The translations under genes were made by a program, and so were the position numbers. This document shows, one piece after another, positions 7,947-15,506 of a DNA stretch of 49,210 nt. How positions within the stretch are numbered: the stretch's first letter is position 1; each line of letters begins with the position of its first letter. The DNA is from RUG11783 sp964599695 (GTDB taxonomy: Bacteria; Bacillota; Clostridia; Oscillospirales; Ruminococcaceae): the NCBI GenBank assembly GCA_964599695.1, contig CAZRGP010000012.1, positions 1 to 49,210 on the forward strand. The letters run 5' to 3'. Below the pieces are notes generated by a model. That model was not told the DNA's origin, made no database searches, and was given only the letters and a program-made list of their open reading frames with translations.

Positions 7947-9431
7947 TCATCGCAACTCCGGAAAGACGGACTTCATCGCGGGGTAAAAACGGCAGTATTT
8001 TCTGTACTGCGTCTCATATCTTTCACTCAATTCCTCATCCGGAATGACTTTCGCTGAGACCTCCACCAGATGGTCTGCCGCTTCCCTGACTCCGGAATAT
8101 TCACCGCAGCCGACCATCGCGAGGATCGACGCGCCGTATCCGGGGCCCTGTTCCGTCTTCACCAGTTCAAGGGGAATGCCAAGAACGTTTGCAAAAATCT
8201 TCTGCCAGAGAGGGCTCTTCGCTCCGCCTCCGCACAGACGGCTGCTCTCGATCCGGATCCCCAGGCTCCTGGCGACCTCAAATGAGTCGCGGATCGCAAA
8301 CGCTACACCTTCAAGAACAGCCTGGACCAGGTCTTCCCTCTTTGTATCCATCGTAAGTCCGGTAAATGTTCCCCGGGCGTTTACATCGTTGATCGGGCTT
8401 CTCTCTCCCATCAGGTACGGAAGGAAGAACACATGATTTCTTCCCAGTTTTTCCTCTGTGATCGGGAGCTGTTCCCCGGCATAGTCATCCGTATGAAGGA
8501 TGTCCTCACACAGCCATTTGTTGCAGCTTGCTGCGGAGAGCATACACCCCATCAGGTGAAAACCGCCGTCCGCGTGAGCAAAAGCGTGAAGGGCATTGAA
8601 CGGATCCACCCTGAACTGCTCCGATGAGATGAAGATCGTACCGCTCGTTCCCAGGGAGATGTTGCATCCTCCCTCTCCCACGACACCGGTGCCGACAGCA
8701 GCCGCAGCGTTGTCTCCCGCTCCGGCGACCACGCGCACATCGCGGGAAAGGCCGAATGCTTCGGCTACATCGCTCTTCAGGGTGCCGATCACCTCATAGC
8801 TCTCAAACAGTTTCGGCATCTGCTCTTCCGAGATACCGCAAATCTCCATCATCGGCTCTGACCAGCGCTTGTTCTTCACATCGAGCAGCAGCATGCCGGA
8901 AGCATCGGAATAATCGCAGGCATGGACTCCTGTGAGTCGGTAGTTGATGTAGTCTTTGGGGAGCATGATCCTTGCTATCCTGGAGAAATTCTCCGGCTCA
9001 TTTTTCCGCATCCAGAGGATCTTCGGCGCGGTAAAACCGGCAAAAGCTATATTGGCCGTCCACTCGGAGAGCTTATCCTTTCCGATGACGCTGTTGAGAT
9101 ACTGTGTTTGCTCTTCGGTACGGCCGTCGTTCCAAAGGATCGCCTTTCTGATCACATCGTCGTTCTCATCGAGGGCAACGAGTCCGTGCATCTGGCCTCC
9201 GACACCGATCCCCTTCACCGCTTCGGCATCAAATCCGTCAAGCAGTTTTCGGATCCCTGCCTCGCATCCGTTCCACCAGTCAAGTGGATCCTGTTCGCTC
9301 CAGCCGGGGCACGGGAAATACAGCGGATACTCCTCTGTAACTGAATTGAGGATAGATCCGTCTGATCCAACCAAAAGAAGTTTGACCGCGGAAGTTCCAA
9401 GGTCGATACCGATATAGGAATTCAATTTCAT
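7947..9431 (-). CDS. xylB: Xylulokinase-like FGGY carbohydrate kinase
   Basis: A FGGY kinase that would phosphorylate D-xylulose or a similar ketose with ATP. It has the N-terminal phosphate motif YIGIDLGTSAVKLLLVG, the sugar-binding WSEQDPLDWW and GVGGQMHG segments, and the C-terminal adenosine motif CGGGAKSPLWQKIFANVLGIPL. Length (about 495 aa) is normal. MKLNSYIGIDLGT fixes the N-terminus at 9431 or the adjacent ATG at 9434. No Shine-Dalgarno sequence is visible upstream (CCCTGCCAAAT). The IscB element abuts directly, so the native promoter and RBS appear to have been displaced. It forms an operon with the isomerase gene. Confidence 0.88.
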   Translation of the reverse strand: MKLNSYIGIDLGTSAVKLLLVGSDGSILNSVTEEYPLYFPCPGWSEQDPLDWWNGCEAGIRKLLDGFDAEAVKGIGVGGQMHGLVALDENDDVIRKAILWNDGRTEEQTQYLNSVIGKDKLSEWTANIAFAGFTAPKILWMRKNEPENFSRIARIMLPKDYINYRLTGVHACDYSDASGMLLLDVKNKRWSEPMMEICGISEEQMPKLFESYEVIGTLKSDVAEAFGLSRDVRVVAGAGDNAAAAVGTGVVGEGGCNISLGTSGTIFISSEQFRVDPFNALHAFAHADGGFHLMGCMLSAASCNKWLCEDILHTDDYAGEQLPITEEKLGRNHVFFLPYLMGERSPINDVNARGTFTGLTMDTKREDLVQAVLEGVAFAIRDSFEVARSLGIRIESSRLCGGGAKSPLWQKIFANVLGIPLELVKTEQGPGYGASILAMVGCGEYSGVREAADHLVEVSAKVIPDEELSERYETQYRKYCRFYPAMKSVFPELR

Positions 9432-9448
9432 CATATTTGGCAGGGATA

Positions 9449-9479
9449 CCACGTCTGATTGTGACACGATCAGGCGTGG
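9449..9479. repeat. Terminal hairpin at the right end of the IscB element
   Basis: CCACG at 9449-9453 and CTGAT pair with ATCAG and CGTGG (to 9479), giving 10 pairs around one mismatch. The hairpin overlaps the iscB stop codon and sits 15-20 nt from xylB. A subterminal hairpin is expected for an IS200/IS605-type element end, so this is the proposed right boundary. Confidence 0.5.
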
Positions 9480-10834
9480 AGGAACTGCCATCCTCCTATA
9501 TGTTTTTGTATTGTTATTTGTTTTAATGAGACACTCTTTTTGTTTTGCAGGAGCACCCTTGTTCCGTTACAATGCACTCCTGTTGCCTTATATGGCGCGT
9601 TTTTCCACAGCAGAATGTCTCCCGGTCTTATCTGATAATGCTGCGTTCTTTCGGACACCCTGCCCTTAGTAACTTTAGCTCCTCTGTATTGCCTCAGACT
9701 TTTATCGCTGCTCCTCGATTCCCTGCGGTTTGTCCGCTCACTTCCTAACTCCGATCCGCTCTTTATCTTTCCATCGCGTATATCCACTATTCTCGCGTCA
9801 TAGAATTTGCTCAGGATCCGGTTGTTCCTCCGCACTTTCTGAAATGTCTGCTGCTCTGCTCTGTCCTCCGGTCTGTAGTTACCCATGCAATATGCGTCAT
9901 TGCAGTGGCTCTTTTCCATATTCAGCAGTTTTCGCTCTGTTGATGTCTTTGCACCGTATGTTATATGGACGCTGATATCTTCCAGCTGCTTTTTTACTCT
10001 GTTGTAGATATTCCATCGGACGGTGTTCATAAAAGTCGCGTTCTCAAGACTTGCAAACCGTTTTGGCTCGTATCCCCATAGCGATCCGCCTTTCTTATGG
10101 TTTGCGGATGTATGGCATTTCTCGCATACTGTGGCAAGCTCATCGATCTGACTGCCGTGCCGACCTTTCCAGAACAGCGCATGATGCACATGCAGTATCG
10201 CCCCTTCTTCCACTCCTCTTCCGCATATACAGCATTTGTACCCATCTCTTTGAAAGACCGCTTTTCTCAGGGTCTCCTGTCCGTAAAGATCGCCATGCTG
10301 GTAATCAGATCCCTCCGGGACCGGCTCTCCTTTGCCAAGCGCTTTCAGCAATGCCGGGTCAAATTCTCCCAGTTCCATGTATATATCCGTTATCGGAGCT
10401 GCTGCCGCATATCTGGTGATCTCGTTCACATGCGCATCTGCTTTGTGCTGCAGGCTCGGTGCCAGCCATCCTTCCCGCCGTTTGCGGTTGCTGAAGCGCA
10501 CTGCTCTGTACCGAAGCCGGTTCCTCCTGCCTCGCCTGTATCTTCGCTGATCATCATGACGCTGTTTTTCGTCTTTCAGCAGGATTCGTTCTTCACTCAC
10601 ATATTCGTGCGCTTCTGACTTCAGTGAGATTCCTATATGCTGATACCCTGTATCTTCACACAACTCCAGAGGCTGGGTATATGTACTGACCTCATATACC
10701 AATTGTATGGTGAACGGTCTGTGGTTTATGATCTTTGCCTTTCCATCTCTTAATAAATGGCGAACTCTGCCAAATCGCTTTGTCGGCATGAGCCGTTCAC
10801 CATCTTTGCTCATCACAAATACGCAGCTTTGCAT
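9470..10834 (-). CDS. iscB: IscB-type RNA-guided HNH/RuvC nuclease
   Basis: A 454-aa protein with the complete IscB order. It starts with an N-terminal PLMP/RRXRR segment (SKDGERLMPTKRFGRVRHLL, residues 9-28). RuvC-I follows with Asp61 in CEDTGYQHIG, then an Arg-rich bridge helix (about 95-120). RuvC-II has Glu154 in IYMELGEF. The HNH domain (about 199-250) has CxxC at 201-204, HVHH at 215-218 and a second CxxC at 237-240. RuvC-III has Asp313 in SHCNDAYC, and a C-terminal domain begins QIRPGDILLWKNAPYKATG. IscB proteins, the ancestors of Cas9, cut DNA under omegaRNA guidance. The start at 10834 is chosen by the family N-terminus and AAAGGAA upstream; longer in-frame starts exist. No transposase gene is nearby. 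Confidence 0.92.
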   Translation of the reverse strand: MQSCVFVMSKDGERLMPTKRFGRVRHLLRDGKAKIINHRPFTIQLVYEVSTYTQPLELCEDTGYQHIGISLKSEAHEYVSEERILLKDEKQRHDDQRRYRRGRRNRLRYRAVRFSNRKRREGWLAPSLQHKADAHVNEITRYAAAAPITDIYMELGEFDPALLKALGKGEPVPEGSDYQHGDLYGQETLRKAVFQRDGYKCCICGRGVEEGAILHVHHALFWKGRHGSQIDELATVCEKCHTSANHKKGGSLWGYEPKRFASLENATFMNTVRWNIYNRVKKQLEDISVHITYGAKTSTERKLLNMEKSHCNDAYCMGNYRPEDRAEQQTFQKVRRNNRILSKFYDARIVDIRDGKIKSGSELGSERTNRRESRSSDKSLRQYRGAKVTKGRVSERTQHYQIRPGDILLWKNAPYKATGVHCNGTRVLLQNKKSVSLKQITIQKHIGGWQFLHA

Positions 10835-10835
10835 C

Positions 10836-11125
10836 CGGCAGAATTCCTTTCCTGTTTTTTCATCCGGCCATCCGGATAATTCAGCATGTACGGATCTCTC
10901 CGCCATTGCTGTGGTCCACATCGCCAATGTTATGCAGGTTTTTATGATATGCACACTTCTCCTACCCTCAGAGATGTTTAATGCATATCCTCAGAGCTTA
11001 GAACTTGTGGAGCATCCTAAGGTGAGTTGCTTATGCGTCACTGCATAACGTAGTCTCTGTTTCAAGACTCAGGCTTATCAATCAGGCTCATCCTACTGGA
11101 CAAGCCTCGTCCGATTCTTTGAATC
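10836..11125 (-). ncRNA. Probable omegaRNA (HEARO-type) upstream of iscB
   Basis: About 290 nt without a gene lie directly 5' of iscB, where IscB omegaRNAs are encoded. Read on the minus strand it is rich in hairpins. GTCCGATTC-AAA-GAATCGGAC lies at about 11113-11133. AGTCT..AGACT follows, then TTATGC-AGTGAC-GCATAA around 11035-11050, then CTTAG..CTAAG near 10995-11020. In known IscB systems the guide is the 5' end of this RNA and is read from DNA just outside the element, here from the GH43 remnant at roughly 11134-11150. The exact ends are uncertain by tens of bases. Confidence 0.65.
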
Positions 11126-11560
11126 GGACGGGGTTATTGACGTACCACTGAGGCATCCATCGATCCGCACACGCGACAAACCGGTCTGTTCCCGGGATCT
11201 GAATGACGGATGTTATCTGGGAAGAAAAACTGGTTCCGCTTTTATCCCCGATGAACGGATCGCCCAGATCGATATACTCCCCATGCGGATCGTCGAACAT
11301 GCACACTTTTGATGGATTCGGATAATATCCGGACGTTCCCGAAGTGAACAAATAGCGTTTTCCTGCGAGTTCAAAGTAGGTTGGCGCCTCTCTGGTCAAA
11401 GGTGGAAGCAGCCCATCGTAATGAACGCTGTACTCGTCCGTTACAGCAGTATAGTCCTCTGTAAGTGTAGCACAGATCATTTGAAAATGGGGGGGCGTTC
11501 GAACCAAATATACGCTTTCCCGTCCGGATCGGCGTGAAGGCAGAAATCCCCGCTGTCCAT
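11126..11560 (-). pseudogene. GH43 glycosidase fragment (frameshifted, truncated)
   Basis: Minus-strand translation gives a GH43-like core: DSGDFCLHADPDGKAYIWFER in one frame, then, after a frame change at the seven-G run (about 11489-11495), ICATLTEDYTAV, LTREAPTYFELAGKRYLFTSGTSGYYPNPSKV and FVACADRWMPQWYV. This resembles the middle of a beta-xylosidase/arabinosidase-type GH43 protein. The 5' end is fused to a Gfo/Idh fragment and the 3' end stops at the IscB element. It is a dead remnant. Its presence beside xylB suggests the locus once degraded pentose-containing glycans. Confidence 0.7.
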
Positions 11561-11776
11561 GTTCAGCGATATATACACCTTCGACTTCCGGAGCATTAAT
11601 CGCTTCCTCCACGGTGTGATATGCCTTACCACCGTATTTCTTTACAAATGCTTCTGCTTTCTGATAGTTTCTGTCCAGACTGCAACGATCCTGTTGTTCA
11701 CCGATTTGCTGACCTGTTTCGCTGTAGTATTCGCGATGCTGCCGCATCCGATGTATGCCCATCCGAATTTCGTCAT
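11561..11776 (-). pseudogene. Gfo/Idh/MocA oxidoreductase N-terminal fragment (frameshifted)
   Basis: The start at 11776 (MTKFGWAYIGCGSIAN, an NAD-binding GxGxxA-type motif) has GGAG upstream and follows the 12-kb small gene by 15 bp. The frame changes around 11660-11680 and continues RNYQKAEAFVKKYGGKAYHTVEEAI and VEGVYIA, typical of Gfo/Idh dehydrogenases. Similarity ends at about 11561, where GH43-like sequence begins, so a deletion has joined two genes. The fragment is about 70 residues of a roughly 330-residue family and cannot be functional. Confidence 0.7.
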
Positions 11777-11791
11777 ACCCCGTTCCTCTCC

Positions 11792-12049
11792 TCATATATT
11801 CGTATTCTCGTTCATCTGTCTGTTGATACGTTCCTTTGCCTGTTCTATCGTCTCATCATCCTCACGCAGAAAAGTATCCACGAATTCGTCCTCTATTTTT
11901 TTGTAAGTGCCTACTACCGCAGTCTCGATCGCCTTATACGCACCGACCGCACCGTATTCAATCGCCTTGTAGCCGGCCACCGCACCGCTTTCAACATTCT
12001 GGAAGAACTCTTTCAGTTCTTTCACGCTCTCTCTTGATTTTTTGCTCAT
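11792..12049 (-). CDS. Small repeat-containing protein of unknown function
   Basis: An 85-aa acidic and basic protein starting MSKKSRESVKELKEFFQNV, with GGAG 8 nt upstream. It carries three imperfect copies of a roughly 10-residue unit (SGAVAGYKAIE, YGAVGAYKAIE, TAVVGTYKKIE). The unit would form amphipathic helices. The C-terminus is charged (EDDETIEQAKERINRQMNE). Similar short Gly/Tyr-Lys repeat proteins occur in Clostridia, but I know no function. It is the first gene before the broken Gfo/Idh gene. Confidence 0.65.
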   Translation of the reverse strand: MSKKSRESVKELKEFFQNVESGAVAGYKAIEYGAVGAYKAIETAVVGTYKKIEDEFVDTFLREDDETIEQAKERINRQMNENTNI

Positions 12050-12169
12050 CCGCTTCTCCTTCTCATTGAACAAAACATATTCCGTAACAAAGAATATACA
12101 AAATGGCTATCTCTCCCATAAGGATTCCAAAAAACCTTCTGGCCTCATAATCGTCCGCCTCTCAATCAC

Positions 12170-12207
12170 AACAACGTGTTGTTTTATTGACGGATACAGT
12201 ATATGAT
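12170..12207 (+). promoter_or_regulatory. Promoter with overlapping palindrome upstream of the TetR gene
   Basis: TTGTTT (12179-12184) and TATGAT (12202-12207) are separated by 17 nt. The -35 box overlaps the palindrome AACAAC-GT-GTTGTT (12170-12183). A palindrome overlying the promoter of a TetR-family gene fits autorepression. This is inference from pattern only. Confidence 0.45.
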
Positions 12208-12267
12208 TGCACTTGAAGATAAACAACGACACATTTCACATTCCTGTTGAGGTTGAGGTAAAAGCAA

Positions 12268-12810
12268 TTGAACACCGCAAACAACAAAAGAAATCAGCAA
12301 AGCGTGGTAGCTATCCAAAGAGCATACCTCAATCTTGTAGTTGCACGGCCTAACATCAGCACGATCACGGTTTCTGATATTTGCAAAAAAGCGGGGATCA
12401 ACCGCACCACCTTTTATGCCCATTACCTGGATCTCGATGATCTGAAAAGGGCGATCTTTGAATGGATGATGAAGGAATATCTGCACATTTTCCAGGAAGA
12501 AGCGGATACGGGAAAACATAGTTACGACTTTCTGAAATTGTTTAGGCATATCAGGGAGAATCAGCTTTTCTACAAGATTTATTTCAAACTCGGTTTTGAT
12601 TTTAAGGAATCTTTCCTTCAAAACGATGCGGCTACCGGGACAGCGCGTCAGTTCTACAAGGATCTTGACATACTTGAATACCATATAGAGTTCTTTGCTG
12701 CAGGAATTACCGCTATCATCAGGAAATGGCTTGAAGGTGGATGTCAGGAAGAACCGGAAAAAATGGCTGCGGTGATCGCAGAAGAGTACCAGAAGAAAAA
12801 CACGTTATGA
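12268..12810 (+). CDS. TetR/AcrR-family transcriptional regulator
   Basis: A 180-aa regulator. The N-terminal HTH is clear: AIQRAYLNLVVARPNISTITVSDICKKAGINRTTFYAHYLDLDDL, with the family signature around residues 33-60. The C-terminal ligand domain includes LEYHIEFFAAGITAIIRKWLEGG, typical of the TetR_C group. The start is a TTG at 12268 with TGAGGT about 8 nt upstream; no ATG fits better. It precedes the PHP phosphatase gene, which has its own extended -10 promoter. The target may be itself or the divergent 12-kb small gene. The ligand is unknown. Confidence 0.85.
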   Translation: MNTANNKRNQQSVVAIQRAYLNLVVARPNISTITVSDICKKAGINRTTFYAHYLDLDDLKRAIFEWMMKEYLHIFQEEADTGKHSYDFLKLFRHIRENQLFYKIYFKLGFDFKESFLQNDAATGTARQFYKDLDILEYHIEFFAAGITAIIRKWLEGGCQEEPEKMAAVIAEEYQKKNTL

Positions 12811-12831
12811 TGGTGATTTTTCCCGATAATG

Positions 12832-12840
12832 TGGTATACT
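12832..12840 (+). promoter_or_regulatory. Extended -10 promoter of the PHP phosphatase gene
   Basis: TGG-TATACT at 12832-12840 is an extended -10 (TGnTATACT) 24 nt before the ATG. No good -35 box is seen. Confidence 0.45.
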
Positions 12841-12863
12841 GATTTCCGCTTGGAGGTACGAAT

Positions 12864-13613
12864 ATGATTGCCAATTACCACACACATAACCGCTGGTGCA
12901 AACATGCCGTCGGCGAGATCGAGGACTATGTAAAAGTCGCTCTGGATGAGAATTTCGTGGAACTTGCCATTACGGATCATGTTCCCCACAAGGACAATAT
13001 CGACCCCAGGAGATGTCAGTGGGAAGAGTTTCCCGACTACGATGTCGCGCTCAACAAAGTCATAGAGGAATACGGTGACAGGATCCACCTCATTAAAGGA
13101 TTCGAATGTGAATATTATCCTGAATGCATGGACGAGTACTACTGGCTCCAGCAGTTCGGCTACACGCTTATGGTGCTCGGTCAGCACTGGTACGGACCCG
13201 ACCGGATGTATTTTGCGTTCGCCAAGGATAAGACCGCTTATGAAATGCATGTGTACGCGGATACGATCTGCGACGGACTGAATACCGGGCTGTTCAACTT
13301 CCTGGCGCACCCTGATCTTGCTCTCTTCGGCTACCAGCCTGGATGGGACAAGGAAGCGGAATCTGTCATGAGACAGATCTTCTCCGAATGCGAGAAACTG
13401 GATATTCCCGTTGAGATCAACGGAGGCGGTGCCGTGGAGAAGCGCGGCTACCCCGATCCGAATGCGTTCCTCGTATCCAAGGAATACAAGCTCCGCTATC
13501 TCATCAACATGGACGCCCATGATCCGGTTTACCTTACGAAACCGTATTACGAGATCCCTGAAGCTTTCGCCAAGGAACTCGGGATCGAAGTCATGCCGAC
13601 CTTCAAGTTTTAA
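12864..13613 (+). CDS. PHP-domain phosphatase (histidinol-phosphatase-like)
   Basis: A 249-aa PHP-domain metal-dependent phosphoesterase. The metal ligands appear in order: NYHTHNRWCKH, AITDHVPH, KGFECEYYPE, LGQHW, LAHPD and NMDAHDP. Length and motif set match the HisJ/HisK type, so histidinol phosphate is a plausible substrate, but no other his gene is nearby and related PHP enzymes act on other phosphoesters. TTGGAGG lies 8 nt before the ATG. The gene ends at a strong bidirectional terminator shared with the convergent lysoplasmalogenase operon. Confidence 0.82.
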   Translation: MIANYHTHNRWCKHAVGEIEDYVKVALDENFVELAITDHVPHKDNIDPRRCQWEEFPDYDVALNKVIEEYGDRIHLIKGFECEYYPECMDEYYWLQQFGYTLMVLGQHWYGPDRMYFAFAKDKTAYEMHVYADTICDGLNTGLFNFLAHPDLALFGYQPGWDKEAESVMRQIFSECEKLDIPVEINGGGAVEKRGYPDPNAFLVSKEYKLRYLINMDAHDPVYLTKPYYEIPEAFAKELGIEVMPTFKF

Positions 13614-13625
13614 CAATCGCGTTAC

Positions 13626-13664
13626 AAGCAAAGCTCCAGGCCAAATTTGACCTGGAGCTTTGTT
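13626..13664. terminator. Bidirectional intrinsic terminator
   Basis: The stem CAAAGCTCCAGG (13629-13640) pairs with CCTGGAGCTTTG (13651-13662), with A-rich and T-rich flanks. It lies between the convergent PHP gene and the lipid operon. Confidence 0.85.
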
Positions 13665-13678
13665 GTTAATCCATTTCT

Positions 13679-14338
13679 TCAGACCGTGCTGAGTACAATC
13701 AGAAGAAGTCCCGTGAAATAAGTCAGACTGTTGGCTCTTACAAGCCATTTGTTATTGTCCAGCACGAACCGATAGGTAGTGAGGATCATGTCCGAAATCA
13801 TGAACAGGAAAGATCCTATTCCCATCATCACAAAATTCGTCCCGGGAAGGAGAAGCACCATGGCAAGTCCGGTGATCCCGTGAGTAAAAATGGAGGACAG
13901 ATAAAAGGTCATCGGCCATCTCATCTTCCCGAGTTTGAACCGCTGCGGCCACTTCTGACATGCGAGGATAAACGCCGCAAGCATAACAGCAACCACTGCG
14001 AACACCCAGGCGAAACTACCGAATCCGAATCCGTGATCCACCAGGACAGCCTGCTCATACAGAGTAAAGCAGATATTGCCGGCCAGAAAAAAGTCACCGC
14101 CCCGGCCGAAGTCGAACACCAGAAAGATGTCACCGAGCCAGGCCAGAATCAACGCAGCCATGAGCAGAAGCTGATAACTGGCGAATGTGTACTTCCTGAA
14201 GAAAACGACGATGGCCAGCACCAGGTACATGGTTGCCATGAGATACTTGTTCAGCGCTCTGTACAGTTTTTTGCCCGATGTGCGGGTATAGAAATAGCAG
14301 CACAGGGCCAGCAGATAGATCACGACGAAAAGTGTCAT
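13679..14338 (-). CDS. YhhN-family lysoplasmalogenase-like membrane protein
   Basis: A 219-aa integral membrane protein with about eight hydrophobic segments. It has the YhhN hallmarks ILAWLGDIFL in the middle and FLFMISDMIL near the C-terminus, whose acidic residues are thought to form the active site. Characterised members hydrolyse the vinyl-ether bond of lysoplasmalogens. It is the last gene of a four-gene unit with a diacylglycerol kinase and two redox enzymes, 9 bp after the reductase gene. That context supports a role in remodelling ether lipids, which many anaerobic Firmicutes make. Substrate is inferred from family. Confidence 0.8.
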   Translation of the reverse strand: MTLFVVIYLLALCCYFYTRTSGKKLYRALNKYLMATMYLVLAIVVFFRKYTFASYQLLLMAALILAWLGDIFLVFDFGRGGDFFLAGNICFTLYEQAVLVDHGFGFGSFAWVFAVVAVMLAAFILACQKWPQRFKLGKMRWPMTFYLSSIFTHGITGLAMVLLLPGTNFVMMGIGSFLFMISDMILTTYRFVLDNNKWLVRANSLTYFTGLLLIVLSTV

Positions 14339-14347
14339 CTTCTCCTC

Positions 14348-15505
14348 CTATAGTTCGAAAATGGGGACATCGATCTCCATGTCAGATAACGGGTAGGTTG
14401 AACAGGGATGAATGTATCCGAACTTTTTGTCTGCCGACCGCCGGAGATCATTTTCCGCAGGCACATAATACTCACCTGCGATCACACGGCTGTGACAGAA
14501 GCCGCATGACCCGTTGCGGCAGCGGACAACAGCAGGTATCCCTGCCCGCTCAAGTGCCGTAATGATCGTCTCTTCGTTTCTCGCAGTTACATTATACACC
14601 TTGTCTCTGATATGGACGGTCAGTGTATATGTTATCTCTTCACTGACTGCCCTGTTACCGACGGAGTTTCTTTCTTTTCTGATCTCCGCAGCCCTGATTC
14701 CAAGAGACTCCAGTTCCTTTCCCACGAAACGGTACATCGCATTAGGCCCGCAAAGGAATATGCTCGTCCCTTCTCCGATATATCTTTTCAGGATCTCCGC
14801 GTTGATGAAGCCGTGGGGATATCCTTCTGCCTCCTCTTCGGAAAGAACCGGAACGATCTCGATCCGCCCGTCTTTATAATCCGCAGGGTCAAAGAGCAGG
14901 TGTTTTCGTGTTCTCGCTCCATATATCAGCGTAAGCCGGAAGTCTTCGCTTCCCTCCCGAATCGCTTCCATCATGGACAGGAAAGGTGTTACCCCACTTC
15001 CACCCGCGACTGCGAGGATATGCTCTTTATCTCTCAGGTCATCATGGCAGAAGTCCCCGGACGGTTCACTGACCCAGATCCTGTCCCCGTTCCTTGTCTC
15101 ATCGATCAGATAAGAAGAGAACACCCCCTTTCTCTGCACGATGATCTCCAGGATCCCCTCCAAAGCCGCCTTGGGTGATGAAGCAATCGAATACGGCCTG
15201 CTCAGGAAGGATCCTCCTGCCCTGGCCGAAAGGGTCACAAACTGACCTGCCCTGAAGTAGGGGAACTTTCCGTCGTCCCTGAGCGACATCAGCGTGATCC
15301 TGCAGCAATCCAGTCCCGCCGGCTCTTTCGCTGTGATCCTCGCCTCCATGACTCCGGGATGAAGCGCTTTTGCCAGCCTGTTTACCCCGTACTCATATAT
15401 GATCGGCGCAGCCGGAGCCTCATCGATCAGTTTCCGGCGCTTGCTTGTCATCTCCATGGCGAGTCTGATGTCTTCTCCGGGAATGTTGCTCCTTTTAAAC
15501 GCCAT
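14348..15505 (-). CDS. FAD/NAD(P)H-dependent reductase with C-terminal 2Fe-2S ferredoxin domain
   Basis: A 385-aa electron-transfer protein. Residues about 50-150 form the FAD-binding beta-barrel (RAGQFVTL, SRPYSIASSP). Residues 160-285 form the NAD(P)-binding part (AVAGGSGVTPFLSMM, IFLCGPNAMYRFV). The C-terminus is a plant-type ferredoxin with CRNGSCGFCHSRV and the fourth Cys in YIHPCSTYP. An N-terminal 45 residues precede the barrel. It lies 1 bp after the FAD desaturase-like gene, so it probably feeds it electrons or acts on the same lipid. Similar layouts occur in oxygenase reductases, but the setting here looks anaerobic. Confidence 0.85.
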   Translation of the reverse strand: MAFKRSNIPGEDIRLAMEMTSKRRKLIDEAPAAPIIYEYGVNRLAKALHPGVMEARITAKEPAGLDCCRITLMSLRDDGKFPYFRAGQFVTLSARAGGSFLSRPYSIASSPKAALEGILEIIVQRKGVFSSYLIDETRNGDRIWVSEPSGDFCHDDLRDKEHILAVAGGSGVTPFLSMMEAIREGSEDFRLTLIYGARTRKHLLFDPADYKDGRIEIVPVLSEEEAEGYPHGFINAEILKRYIGEGTSIFLCGPNAMYRFVGKELESLGIRAAEIRKERNSVGNRAVSEEITYTLTVHIRDKVYNVTARNEETIITALERAGIPAVVRCRNGSCGFCHSRVIAGEYYVPAENDLRRSADKKFGYIHPCSTYPLSDMEIDVPIFEL

Positions 15506-15506
15506 C

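Larger units (their letters stand above)
9440..11125 (-). mobile_element. Non-autonomous IscB (IS200/IS605-superfamily-like) element
   Basis: The unit comprises an omegaRNA region, iscB and a 3' hairpin, about 1.7 kb, with no TnpA. It sits between a truncated GH43 fragment and the very start of xylB. Both neighbours look cut by it: GH43 similarity ends near 11130, and xylB lacks its RBS. Boundaries are inferred from structure and gene breakage, not from an empty-site comparison. Confidence 0.55.

Noticed and set aside
9470..10834. Cas9 or a CRISPR-associated gene
   Set aside because: The protein is 454 aa with the PLMP/RRXRR start and no REC lobe. There is no repeat-spacer array anywhere in the window, so IscB is the right call. 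IsrB is excluded because the HNH domain is present.
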